A stretch of DNA of 64,000 nucleotides from Candidatus Zixiibacteriota bacterium (GTDB lineage: Bacteria; Zixibacteria; MSB-5A5; GN15; FEB-12): positions 1-64,000 of the forward strand of contig DAOSXA010000002.1 of assembly GCA_035380245.1 (NCBI GenBank). Direction: 5' to 3'. Position 1 is the first letter of the stretch. Each line of letters begins with the position of its first letter. The position numbers and the translations under genes were made by a program. Positions 37,262 to 45,437 of the stretch are shown here, piece after piece. Under the pieces are notes generated by a model. It was given only the letters and a program-made list of their open reading frames with translations, had not been told where the DNA came from and did no database searches.

Positions 37262-37296
37262 AAAAACCGGCGGGGACTCTAAGGTCGCCCGCCGGT
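37262..37296 (-). terminator. Rho-independent terminator of the small lipoprotein gene
   Basis: The stem ACCGGCGGG (37266-37274) / CCCGCCGGT (37288-37296), plus a GAC/GTC inner pair, is followed on the minus strand by a run of T. It starts about 58 nt past the stop. Confidence 0.8.
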
Positions 37297-37353
37297 GGGG
37301 TGGGATTCTGATATAGGAGGGTCTTGAAAAGCTTTGCTAAAAGGTCCCGCCGA

Positions 37354-37917
37354 CTAGCGGAACGAAACCGTGTTGTTCTTCTGCGACGGTCTGATAATCT
37401 CCACCTCAGCGACGGTTGACAGGTCAACCGTAAAGCTGTCGGTATCCGACGACGCCGTGAAATAACCATCGACTGCCGCCACGACGGTGGTGTTGGCCAG
37501 TGCCTGGGTTACCGGGCTGGCAATCACCTCGCTCTTGTTGAAATAAATGACCAGATTGTTGTCGATGTAGCAGTAGTAAAAATCATACGCGTCAACTACT
37601 GCTTCGCCGTTAAAGGACAGCGTAAAGGCAAAATCCGAGATGTGATAATCGCTCGGGATGACAACGCTGATGATTGCCTGGACGCTCTCGCTGGTGGTGC
37701 TGGTTGATTGAAGATTAATCTTGTGGGGACTGAACTGCATAGTCTCGTCGATATCGAGGCTGTTGTAAGCCGACTGCTGAATTAAGCTGGACGAGGTAAC
37801 CGGGCTTGCGGCTGATTGATCGGAACAGCCCGGTAAAGCCAGGGCAAAAAGGCCTATCATCAGGATAGATATCAAGCCAAGGTTTTTGTAAGAAATGGAA
37901 TTGTTCTTAACACTCAT
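37354..37917 (-). CDS. Small putative lipoprotein of unknown function
   Basis: 187 residues. The N-terminus (MSVKNNSISYKNLG, hydrophobic run, ALPGC) resembles a lipoprotein signal with C31 lipidated; the residue before G is P, so the lipobox is imperfect. The mature part is a Ser/Thr-rich beta domain with one FAFTLSFNGEAVVDAYDFYY stretch. CCGGAGAAGACAGA precedes the ATG; the frame open to 38088 has no signal. It lies just downstream of the TonB-dependent receptor on the same strand and may be its partner, but no glycan-binding family was recognised. Confidence 0.65.
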   Translation of the reverse strand: MSVKNNSISYKNLGLISILMIGLFALALPGCSDQSAASPVTSSSLIQQSAYNSLDIDETMQFSPHKINLQSTSTTSESVQAIISVVIPSDYHISDFAFTLSFNGEAVVDAYDFYYCYIDNNLVIYFNKSEVIASPVTQALANTTVVAAVDGYFTASSDTDSFTVDLSTVAEVEIIRPSQKNNTVSFR

Positions 37918-38169
37918 TCTGTCTTCTCCGGTATGAAAGTGACCAGATCCTCCATAATCAGTTTCCGAAGCGGGAGTATTACAAATGTCATGCCCAACTA
38001 ATTTGATGGGTGCAATTTGTCCTGCAGCAACCTGATACGAGAAAGGGTGGACGAAATTATGACTATTATGGCGCCCCTCGCGGTACATCTGTACCGAATC
38101 CTTGTTCGTGTCGGTCCGATTAGGCAGTCTATGAGAGAATTGCGTCGATAAGCAGCGGAAGACCTCGGC

Positions 38170-40479
38170 CTACAGCTCCCATTCGATTCCGAGGATCGGC
38201 ATGAGACCCCATTGGGTTACTTCATCCGGCTTGTGTTCTAACTCATTCCAGTAATAGGCGGCAATGTTTTTATGATTGTATGCGTTCCATAACGAAAGGT
38301 ATATCACGAGGTTTGAGCCGGAGAAGTAATAACGATGGTCAACCCGCAGATTGAGCGAATGATAAGCCGGGTAGCGGCTTTCGTTAACGTGGAATTCATC
38401 CAGCACGGTACGGTTTTGAGCGGCTGATTCGGTCAGATTGAGCGGAGTATAGGGCCGTCCGCCGGCAATAATCCAGCGAGCGCTGAATTCCCAATGTTTG
38501 TTTGGTTTGTACCCTCCTTCCGCGCTAAAGATAAAGCGGTTGTCGAATACACGATTGCGCCAGACGCCGCGCAAATCACGGTATTCGCTGTGTGAAAGCG
38601 AGAATCCGAGCAGGCCGTAGATGCCGTGGGCGAGCTTTTTCTGCAGGGTGGCTTCAAAGCCGTAGCTCTTCGCCCGGCCGCGATCGGTCAGATATTCGTA
38701 AGTCTCCGCACTGAACTCGGCGTTGTCGGCATCAAGGACTAAAAACTGCGGCAGCGAGGTGTCCATGGTCAGACGACGATAGTCTTTATAGTAGCTCTCG
38801 ACCGTCAGCCGGGTGTCCTCGGCCAGTAAATGTCGCCAACCTATAATGTAGTGCCGGGCCTGTGGTTCCTCCAGCTTCGCTGCTTCTTCGTTTTGAACGA
38901 GCACGAGCGGGGTGAGCGGCTGGTAGTAAAGGCCGACGGCCGTGAAAAGCGAGGTTCGGTCGGTCAAGTCAAATGAGGCGGACAGGCGAGGGGATAAATG
39001 AGTATGATCGCCGCAATCGTTCCGGTCATAACGCAGGCCAATAGTAGTAGTGAGTTTTGATCCGGGGTGTAGAATCATACTGGCAAATGCCCCCAGATAT
39101 GTGGCCGTCAACTCCTTCTGTATGTCGATAGAGGAAACCGGTTCGCCCAGGGCATTCACCCCGGGATTGGCGAAGTAATCGAAGTCGTCGTAAAGATAGG
39201 TCACATCACCGCCAAACTCGATCTGCGCCCGCTCGCTGATGTTGTAGAAACTGCTGTTGCGTAGATTGGCCTGGTGCTCGAACGAACGGTTTATTTGAAG
39301 CAGACTGTCGGTTGCGGTGCGATATGCCTCGGAGCCGTATTTGACTCGTTGCAGCGAGATCGAGCTGTTGGAATAGCCTTGCTGACTCCAGCGATAGCGC
39401 CAATTGAGTCCGAAGGTGTAGTTGTTGTTGTCGGTCACGGCATAGTTGGAATTGCCGTCTTTCACCGCTTGTTCGCGAGTGTAGTCCATGATGCTGACAC
39501 CGGCCAGGCCAACCAGGCTCAGCGAATGAGCCGGGGAGAGGTCATAAACGATCTTCCCCTGATAATCGTTCACCTCCGGTGCCAGCTCGATACTCGCAAT
39601 ATCAACCAGCAGATCAAGATAACTCTTACGAGTCGACACCAGCCAGGAACCCTTGCCGCCGGGGAAGGGGCCTTCCGCGACCGCACCCAGGCCGATCAGA
39701 TCAAAGCTAGCCTGGCCATCGAACTCCTCGCGGTTGCCCTCACGAAACGACAGCTCCATTATTGAGGACAGCCGATTGCCAAATCCGGAAGGGAAACCTC
39801 CGGCCGAGAATTTGACATCGCGGATCAAGTCGACATTGATCAGACTGAGACTTCCTACCGAAGTCCCCTCTCGCGGAAAATGATTGATATTGGGAATCTC
39901 GATGTTATCGAGGTAGAAGCCGTTCTCCGAGGGATTGCCGCCGCGCACCGCCAGGGCGTTGACCTGATCATCGGTTTTAGCGATGCTTGGAAGCGCGCCG
40001 ATAATGCGACTGACATCTCCGGCCGATCCGGGCGCACGGCGGATTTCCTCGCCCGAGAACTCGGCCGTGCTGGCCGGCTGGTCATCCTGCTCGATAAAAT
40101 AACCACTGCTCACCGCCACTCCTTCGATTACGATCAGGGTCGGCTTCAGTTCCATCTCAATCCGGGTAATTCGTCCGGATCGGACAATTACGTCGGGCTG
40201 GGACAGCGGCGTGTAGCCGAGGCTGTTGACACGAACGGTATACCCTCCGACGGGCACGCGCTTGATAGTGAACTCACCACTTTCATCTGCGACGGCTCCG
40301 AGTTTGGTCTCGATCACGCTGATGCTTGCGCCGGGGAGCGGAGCACGGGTGGAAGCATCGACCACGCGGCCGCTGATTGTGCCGATGAGGTCTCCGGCGA
40401 TAACCCCGGTCGCTGTGGCGAGGGTGAGGGCTATGATTGCTGCGGTTAAGAGCGGATACGAACCGGAATATCTTGTCAT
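38170..40479 (-). CDS. TonB-dependent outer-membrane receptor with carboxypeptidase-regulatory-like domain
   Basis: 769 residues. After a signal peptide (to about residue 28) an N-terminal CarboxypepD_reg-like beta domain is seen (~30-105: SGRVVDASTRAPLPGASISV, GGYTVRVNSLGY). The plug includes VNALAVRGGNPSENGFYLDN and a 22-strand barrel fills the rest, ending WGLMPILGIEWEL; the last residue is Leu instead of the usual aromatic. GAGGAG precedes the ATG at 40479. It imports large substrates across the outer membrane with TonB energy. It is divergent from a LuxR-type regulator and near a sugar ABC transporter and an alpha-mannosidase, so an oligosaccharide is a plausible substrate (inference). 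Confidence 0.92.
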   Translation of the reverse strand: MTRYSGSYPLLTAAIIALTLATATGVIAGDLIGTISGRVVDASTRAPLPGASISVIETKLGAVADESGEFTIKRVPVGGYTVRVNSLGYTPLSQPDVIVRSGRITRIEMELKPTLIVIEGVAVSSGYFIEQDDQPASTAEFSGEEIRRAPGSAGDVSRIIGALPSIAKTDDQVNALAVRGGNPSENGFYLDNIEIPNINHFPREGTSVGSLSLINVDLIRDVKFSAGGFPSGFGNRLSSIMELSFREGNREEFDGQASFDLIGLGAVAEGPFPGGKGSWLVSTRKSYLDLLVDIASIELAPEVNDYQGKIVYDLSPAHSLSLVGLAGVSIMDYTREQAVKDGNSNYAVTDNNNYTFGLNWRYRWSQQGYSNSSISLQRVKYGSEAYRTATDSLLQINRSFEHQANLRNSSFYNISERAQIEFGGDVTYLYDDFDYFANPGVNALGEPVSSIDIQKELTATYLGAFASMILHPGSKLTTTIGLRYDRNDCGDHTHLSPRLSASFDLTDRTSLFTAVGLYYQPLTPLVLVQNEEAAKLEEPQARHYIIGWRHLLAEDTRLTVESYYKDYRRLTMDTSLPQFLVLDADNAEFSAETYEYLTDRGRAKSYGFEATLQKKLAHGIYGLLGFSLSHSEYRDLRGVWRNRVFDNRFIFSAEGGYKPNKHWEFSARWIIAGGRPYTPLNLTESAAQNRTVLDEFHVNESRYPAYHSLNLRVDHRYYFSGSNLVIYLSLWNAYNHKNIAAYYWNELEHKPDEVTQWGLMPILGIEWEL

Positions 40480-40597
40480 CCCAAATGTCTCCTCAATTTC
40501 ACAAGACAGGCCGACTGTTGCCAATCGACGCTTTGTTGTTGAAAGATCGCCGAATCAGGATTTATTACAATCGTCAGAAATCAGTATTTGAGGACGT

Positions 40598-41380
40598 ATG
40601 GATCAGGAACTTACCCGGCTTCAAAATGAATTCGCCAGGCTGCTGGATGCGCAGGAGTTTTCCGAGACGGACCTTGATCCGGCCATCGCGCAGCGCCATA
40701 TCGATCTCCTGACCGCCATGGATGAGGTCGAAACGGCCGCGCTTTCGGTGTTCGATATACACCGGCGCGAACATATCTACGTTTCCCCCAAGTATCGCAC
40801 CGTATTCGGTTGGGAGTGGGACCCGGAGCGCCCGGGCGACAGCGTCCGCAACGATGATCGCCTGCATCCGGAAGACCGGCTCCAGCTTTTTCGGTCCGGG
40901 ATCTACTTCATGAGTTTCCTCCTGCGTATCTCCCCCGAGCGACGCAGGGACGGCAAGATGTTCGCCGATTACCGCATGCTGGGCCCCGAAGATAAATACA
41001 TCCGGGTGCTCGAACAGCAATCGGTGCTGGAGTTGGATAGGCGGGGCAATGTCTGGCTCGCCCTGAGTGTGCTCAACATATCGCCGTACGCCGATACTGA
41101 GACATCATTCCGCTGCCGGATGATCGACTCAAAAACCGGGCAGTTGTTCGAGTGGCCCCCGCGCGAGGCGACCGCCGATCTGTTGACGATGAGGGAGAAG
41201 GAGATCCTGCACCTTGTTTCAAAGGGGCTGGTCAGCCGGGAGATCGCCGATCTTCTTTACATAAGCGTCAACACGGTTAACACGCATCGGCAGCGCATTC
41301 TCAAAAAACTTGATGTCTCGAACACCGCAGAGGCTATCCGATATGCTCTCGACATCGGCCTTACCTGGCCGGAGGAGTGA
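40598..41380 (+). CDS. LuxR-type regulator with N-terminal PAS-like domain
   Basis: 260 residues. The N-terminal ~170 residues look like a PAS-type sensor (ALSVFDIHRREHIYVSPKYR; DGKMFADYRMLGPEDKYIRV), of the kind found with LuxR helix-turn-helix domains in the Bacteroidetes/FCB group. The C-terminal HTH (~200-260) is clear: LLTMREKEILHLVSKGLVSR, then ISVNTVNTHRQRILKKLDV. GAGGACGT precedes the ATG. It is divergent from the TonB-dependent receptor 118 nt away and upstream of the sugar transporter operon, so control of these genes is likely but not shown. Confidence 0.88.
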   Translation: MDQELTRLQNEFARLLDAQEFSETDLDPAIAQRHIDLLTAMDEVETAALSVFDIHRREHIYVSPKYRTVFGWEWDPERPGDSVRNDDRLHPEDRLQLFRSGIYFMSFLLRISPERRRDGKMFADYRMLGPEDKYIRVLEQQSVLELDRRGNVWLALSVLNISPYADTETSFRCRMIDSKTGQLFEWPPREATADLLTMREKEILHLVSKGLVSREIADLLYISVNTVNTHRQRILKKLDVSNTAEAIRYALDIGLTWPEE

Positions 41381-41403
41381 GGAAGTCCCTTCATAGATTT
41401 GCT

Positions 41404-41431
41404 TTGAGTTGGAACGGCAAACTATTATAAT
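41404..41431 (+). promoter_or_regulatory. Sigma-70-type promoter of the sugar transporter operon
   Basis: TTGAGT (41404-41409), a 16-nt spacer and a perfect TATAAT (41426-41431), 68 nt before the ATG of the binding protein. Confidence 0.6.
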
Positions 41432-41499
41432 CTCTCAACAAAGAATTCTTGAAAAGAAAAGCTCTACGAGCTAAGAGCATATCAAGAGTGAGGTTGCAA

Positions 41500-42447
41500 A
41501 TGTCCAGAAGCGCGCAATGGGGAGTGATTGTTCTATCCATCGGTCTGCTGACCCTGGGACTGGCCTGCGGTCAGGCCGACAACGACGGCAAAGCGAAATC
41601 CTCGGACGGATCGCACGTCAAAATCGGGGTTTCGCTTTTAACTCGAACCCATCCGTTCTATCAGGATCTTGAGGAAGGCCTCAAAGCGGCGGCCGATTCA
41701 GCCGGATTCGAACTGCTCGTCACGGCGGGTGAATTCGACGTTGCCAAACAAAAGGATCAGGTTCAGGATTTCATCGTCCAGAAGGTCAACGCGATTGTAG
41801 TGTCACCGTGTGATTCCAAATCAATCGGGACTGCGATTCAGGCTGCCAACGAGGCCGGTATTCCGGTCTTTACGGCCGATATCGCCTGTCTGGCCGAAGG
41901 GGCCAAAGTTATCTCGCATTGTGCCTCGGATAACTACGAGGGCGGCAAACTAGCGGCTCAGGCGGTGGCCGAGGCCATCGGCAACAGCGGCAAAGTGGCG
42001 ATTATCGATCATCCCGAAGTGGAATCGGTGATTCAGCGTGTTAAGGGATTCGAGGATGAAATGGCTGCCCATGAGGGGATCGAGATCGTGGCCAAACTCA
42101 CCGGTCACGGTGTCAAGGATCAGGCGTTCCGGACTGCCGAGGACGTGCTTCAGGCGCATCCCGATGTGACCGCGTTTTTCGGTATTAATGATGACTCCGC
42201 TTTAGGTGTTCTGGCGGCCGTGGAAAAAGCCGGCAAGGCAGGCAAAGTGAAGATTATCGGTTTCGATGCCGTCCCGGAGGCGCGGAAAGCGATCAAAGAG
42301 GGAAAAATCTACGCCGATGTGATTCAGCAGCCAAAGCTCATCGGGCAGACTACTATCGAATCGATTAAGACCTATCTGTCGGGCGGTGAAGTCTCCCCGA
42401 CGGTACTGATCCCCTGCGGTCTTTTCGGTCAGGCCGAAGCGCAATAG
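41500..42447 (+). CDS. Sugar ABC transporter substrate-binding lipoprotein (RbsB-like)
   Basis: 315 residues. A lipoprotein signal with LAC (C23) is followed by a type I periplasmic binding fold of the ribose/galactose family: VKIGVSLLTRTHPFYQDLEE, VNAIVVSPCDSKSIGTAI, and the C-terminal lobe FFGINDDSALGVLAAVEKAG. GAGGTTGCAA precedes the ATG; the frame upstream to 41449 is unlikely. It captures a monosaccharide or small sugar in the periplasm and delivers it to the permease encoded two genes on. It is the first gene of a four-gene operon ending in the alpha-mannosidase. Confidence 0.93.
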   Translation: MSRSAQWGVIVLSIGLLTLGLACGQADNDGKAKSSDGSHVKIGVSLLTRTHPFYQDLEEGLKAAADSAGFELLVTAGEFDVAKQKDQVQDFIVQKVNAIVVSPCDSKSIGTAIQAANEAGIPVFTADIACLAEGAKVISHCASDNYEGGKLAAQAVAEAIGNSGKVAIIDHPEVESVIQRVKGFEDEMAAHEGIEIVAKLTGHGVKDQAFRTAEDVLQAHPDVTAFFGINDDSALGVLAAVEKAGKAGKVKIIGFDAVPEARKAIKEGKIYADVIQQPKLIGQTTIESIKTYLSGGEVSPTVLIPCGLFGQAEAQ

Positions 42448-42467
42448 TCGAGCGGCCGGAGTAGCGC

Positions 42468-43976
42468 ATGGGTTCTCCCGACAATAGGACCGGGAATAAT
42501 CACTCGTGTCTGGTCGTCATGTCCGGGATTCGTAAATCGTTTCCCGGCGTGCTGGCCGTCAAGATCGCCGATTTCGATTTGCGACCTGGGGAGATTCATG
42601 CCCTGGTAGGGGAGAACGGCGCCGGGAAAAGCACCCTGATCAAAGTTCTGACCGGTGTCCATGAACGCGATACGGGCGAAATCCGTATCGCCGGAAGACC
42701 GGTTTCATTTCGTAAACCACTCGATGCACAAAAAGCCGGGATCGCCACAATCTATCAGGAGTTCACCCTGGTGCCCGGATTGACCGTAGCCGCGAATATC
42801 GCCCTCGGTCATGAAGCCACTCACCACGGTCTTTTGGATCAGCGCCGTGAATCAGGTCAGGCGGCCGCTCTGCTCGAACGTCTTGGCGCTGATTTCAAGG
42901 CGAACCTGCTGGTCTCGGAACTGACCGTGGCCCAGCAGCAGATTGTCGAAATTGCCCGCGCTCTGGCTCGTGAGGCGAACGTTCTGGTAATGGATGAACC
43001 GACCGCAGCGCTTGCCCCCCAGGAGGTGGCACATCTCTTCGAGAACCTGAAAGAATTCACCGAACGCGGTATGGGGATCATTTTTATCAGTCATCGTCTG
43101 GATGAAGTCCTCAAAATTGCCGACCGGATCACGGTCATGCGAGACGGCGTCACGGTGGCTACCCGCCCGACCGTTGAGTTCAACCGCCGTGATTTGATTG
43201 AGACGATGGTCGGACGATCGTTGGATCAGGAGTACCCTAAGGAAAAAACGACGGCCGGTGAGGAGTATTTCAAGGTGCATGATTTGTGCGGCGGCATCGT
43301 GCGTGATGTATCGTTCGTCGCACGACGAGGTGAGGTGCTCGGTCTGGCCGGACTCATGGGAGCCGGGCGCACCGAACTGGCGCGACTGATTTTCGGGGCG
43401 GACCATAAGGAATCGGGCGAAACTTATTTAGATGGTCAAAAGGTTGATATCTCCTCACCACACGAGGCCATCGAAGCGGGGATATGCCTGCTGACCGAGG
43501 ATCGCAAAGCTCAGGGACTGGTGCTGGGGGCGTCGGCTATGGACAACTTCGCGCTGCCCAATCTTAGAAGCTGGTCGAGGTTGAGTTTTATCGATGCTCA
43601 TAAGGAAAAAGAACGATTTATCGACCGCACTTCGGAGCTCAATATCCGGCTGTCGGGATTCGACCAGCGCGCCGAAGAGTTGTCCGGCGGCAATCAGCAA
43701 AAATTACTGGTGGCGCGGTGGCTCGAAACCAACTCGGAAGTGATCATTTTCGATGAACCAACCAGGGGAATAGACGTCGGCGCCAAGTACGAAATGTATC
43801 TATTAATCAACCGGCTGGTGAAACAGGGCAAAATTATAATCGTGATTTCATCGGAACTGCCGGAATTGCTGGGTATCTGCGACCGCATCCTGGTCATGCG
43901 ACGAGGAAGGATATCCGGAGAGATAAGCGATGTGGCCGGGACCGATCAGGCCGAGATCATGTCAATGGCGGTTTGA
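42468..43976 (+). CDS. Sugar ABC transporter double ATPase (RbsA-like)
   Basis: 502 residues with two fused ATPase domains, as in RbsA/MglA. The first has Walker A GENGAGKST (48-56) and Walker B VLVMDEPTAAL; its signature reads VSELTVAQQQ instead of LSGGQ. The second has a degenerate Walker A (GLMGAGRTE) but a full signature LSGGNQQK and Walker B VIIFDEPTRGID. This asymmetry is normal for the family. CCGGAGTAGCGC precedes the ATG. It lies 20 nt after the binding-protein gene, and its stop overlaps a possible early TTG start of the permease. Confidence 0.95.
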   Translation: MGSPDNRTGNNHSCLVVMSGIRKSFPGVLAVKIADFDLRPGEIHALVGENGAGKSTLIKVLTGVHERDTGEIRIAGRPVSFRKPLDAQKAGIATIYQEFTLVPGLTVAANIALGHEATHHGLLDQRRESGQAAALLERLGADFKANLLVSELTVAQQQIVEIARALAREANVLVMDEPTAALAPQEVAHLFENLKEFTERGMGIIFISHRLDEVLKIADRITVMRDGVTVATRPTVEFNRRDLIETMVGRSLDQEYPKEKTTAGEEYFKVHDLCGGIVRDVSFVARRGEVLGLAGLMGAGRTELARLIFGADHKESGETYLDGQKVDISSPHEAIEAGICLLTEDRKAQGLVLGASAMDNFALPNLRSWSRLSFIDAHKEKERFIDRTSELNIRLSGFDQRAEELSGGNQQKLLVARWLETNSEVIIFDEPTRGIDVGAKYEMYLLINRLVKQGKIIIVISSELPELLGICDRILVMRRGRISGEISDVAGTDQAEIMSMAV

Positions 43977-43999
43977 TTCGACAATACGGGAGTGAGCTT

Positions 44000-45397
44000 T
44001 TGGCAAACGTGACTGACAACAAAGCCTTGATAACCAATCGTACCGTCTGGTGGCGTCGGATGATGTCCGACTACGGCATGATCGTAATCCTCGCGGCCCT
44101 CTGCGTCTTGTTTTCGCTGCTGACGATCAAAGACCAATATCCCACCGGCGCCGATGCCGCCGAGAATGTGTGGGAGCAGCTTGAGGACCGTCTGACTGCA
44201 GGAGCGCGTCTGATTGTCGTGACGCAGGACGGTAAGGCCGACAGTGAGTTCACGGAAGCGCTTAATGTCAGGCTTGAAGGTGCAGCCTCGACGTTATTAC
44301 CTGCGGTGTCAGGCTCACCCGTTGAGATAAGAGCCGCTTTGGAGCAACTCGATTCCACCGGGCAGACTCCGGACTACATTTTGACAACGAGCGCCTTTGC
44401 TGCAACCGTGCGTATGGTAGCTCAACATCTTTCCAATAGTTCAAGCCTCTCAATCCTGTCACCGACGCCACATCGCTGGCCGAGTTTTCTGTTGCCTGAA
44501 AACATCCGCAACGTCGCCAACCAGATCACGGTTATTGCGATTATCGCTATCGGCATGACCATGGTTATTATCACCGCCGGTATTGACCTGTCGGTTGGCA
44601 GTTTGATCGCTCTATCGGCCGTCGTGGTGGCCTGGTTGGTTGGACAATGGGGAGGGACCGAAGCCTCAACCGGGGCCATGATCATGGCCTCTCTTGGAGG
44701 TATTCTGCTGTGTGCGGCGGTGGGAGCATTTAGCGGATTTATGGTAACCGGATTCAGCATCCCGCCCTTCATCGCGACGCTGGCAATGATGCAGGTTGCC
44801 GCCGGCTTGGGGTATATCATCTCACAGGGAAAACCGATTTATCAACTCCCCGACAGTTTCGTCTGGCTTGGGCGCGGTGTCGATCCGTTGTTACGCATTC
44901 CTTATGCGGTGATTCTCATGCTCGTGTTGTATGCCGTGGCGCATGTCGTAATGACAAGAACTACCTACGGTCGTTATATCTATGCCGTCGGCGGCAATCC
45001 CGAAGCGGCCCGCCTGGCCGGGATTCGCGTTAAATGGATACTCTTTTCGGTTTACGCGATCTGCGGTCTCCTGGCCGGATTAGGCGGGGTGGTCATGGCC
45101 TCGCAGCTCAAGAGCGGTGCGCCGACCTACGGCCTGACCTATGAGCTATATGTAATCGCAGCGGTAGTGGTCGGCGGGACCAGCCTGGTGGGGGGTGAAG
45201 GAAGAATCCTCGGTACATTGATCGGAGCTTTTATCATTGCCGTCATTCAGAACGGCATGAATCTCGTGAACGTCGAGAGCTACACACAGAAAGTAATCCT
45301 GGGTCTGGTAATCTTGGGCGCGGTGCTGGCCGACCGCATCAAACAAACCCGGTTCAAGCATAAATCGAATAAACCGCAAGCTGAATCGACGGCTTGA
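44000..45397 (+). CDS. Sugar ABC transporter permease (RbsC-like) with an inserted extracytoplasmic domain
   Basis: 465 residues, about 140 more than typical RbsC (about 320). After the first membrane helix (~23-41) there is a hydrophilic region to about residue 165 (AENVWEQLEDRLTAGARLIV, then DYILTTSAFAATVRMVAQHL) before the conserved RbsC core resumes at ITVIAIIAIGMTMVIITAGI. The rest has the family marks GIDLSVGSLIAL, GGNPEAARLAGI and GGTSLVGGEG. A TTG at 44000 with GGGAG seven bases upstream is preferred; an earlier TTG at 43973 overlaps the ATPase stop and would add nine residues. It forms the inner-membrane channel for the sugar. The inserted region resembles no domain I can name. Confidence 0.9.
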   Translation: MANVTDNKALITNRTVWWRRMMSDYGMIVILAALCVLFSLLTIKDQYPTGADAAENVWEQLEDRLTAGARLIVVTQDGKADSEFTEALNVRLEGAASTLLPAVSGSPVEIRAALEQLDSTGQTPDYILTTSAFAATVRMVAQHLSNSSSLSILSPTPHRWPSFLLPENIRNVANQITVIAIIAIGMTMVIITAGIDLSVGSLIALSAVVVAWLVGQWGGTEASTGAMIMASLGGILLCAAVGAFSGFMVTGFSIPPFIATLAMMQVAAGLGYIISQGKPIYQLPDSFVWLGRGVDPLLRIPYAVILMLVLYAVAHVVMTRTTYGRYIYAVGGNPEAARLAGIRVKWILFSVYAICGLLAGLGGVVMASQLKSGAPTYGLTYELYVIAAVVVGGTSLVGGEGRILGTLIGAFIIAVIQNGMNLVNVESYTQKVILGLVILGAVLADRIKQTRFKHKSNKPQAESTA

Positions 45398-45437
45398 TTA
45401 TCGTTTACTCGCCCGCAGGGCGCAAAGGAGAGAGACT

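Noticed and set aside
43973..43999. Earlier TTG start for the RbsC-like permease
   Set aside because: It overlaps the ATPase stop, but the ribosome-binding site GGGAG is better placed for the TTG at 44000. It is kept as an alternative.
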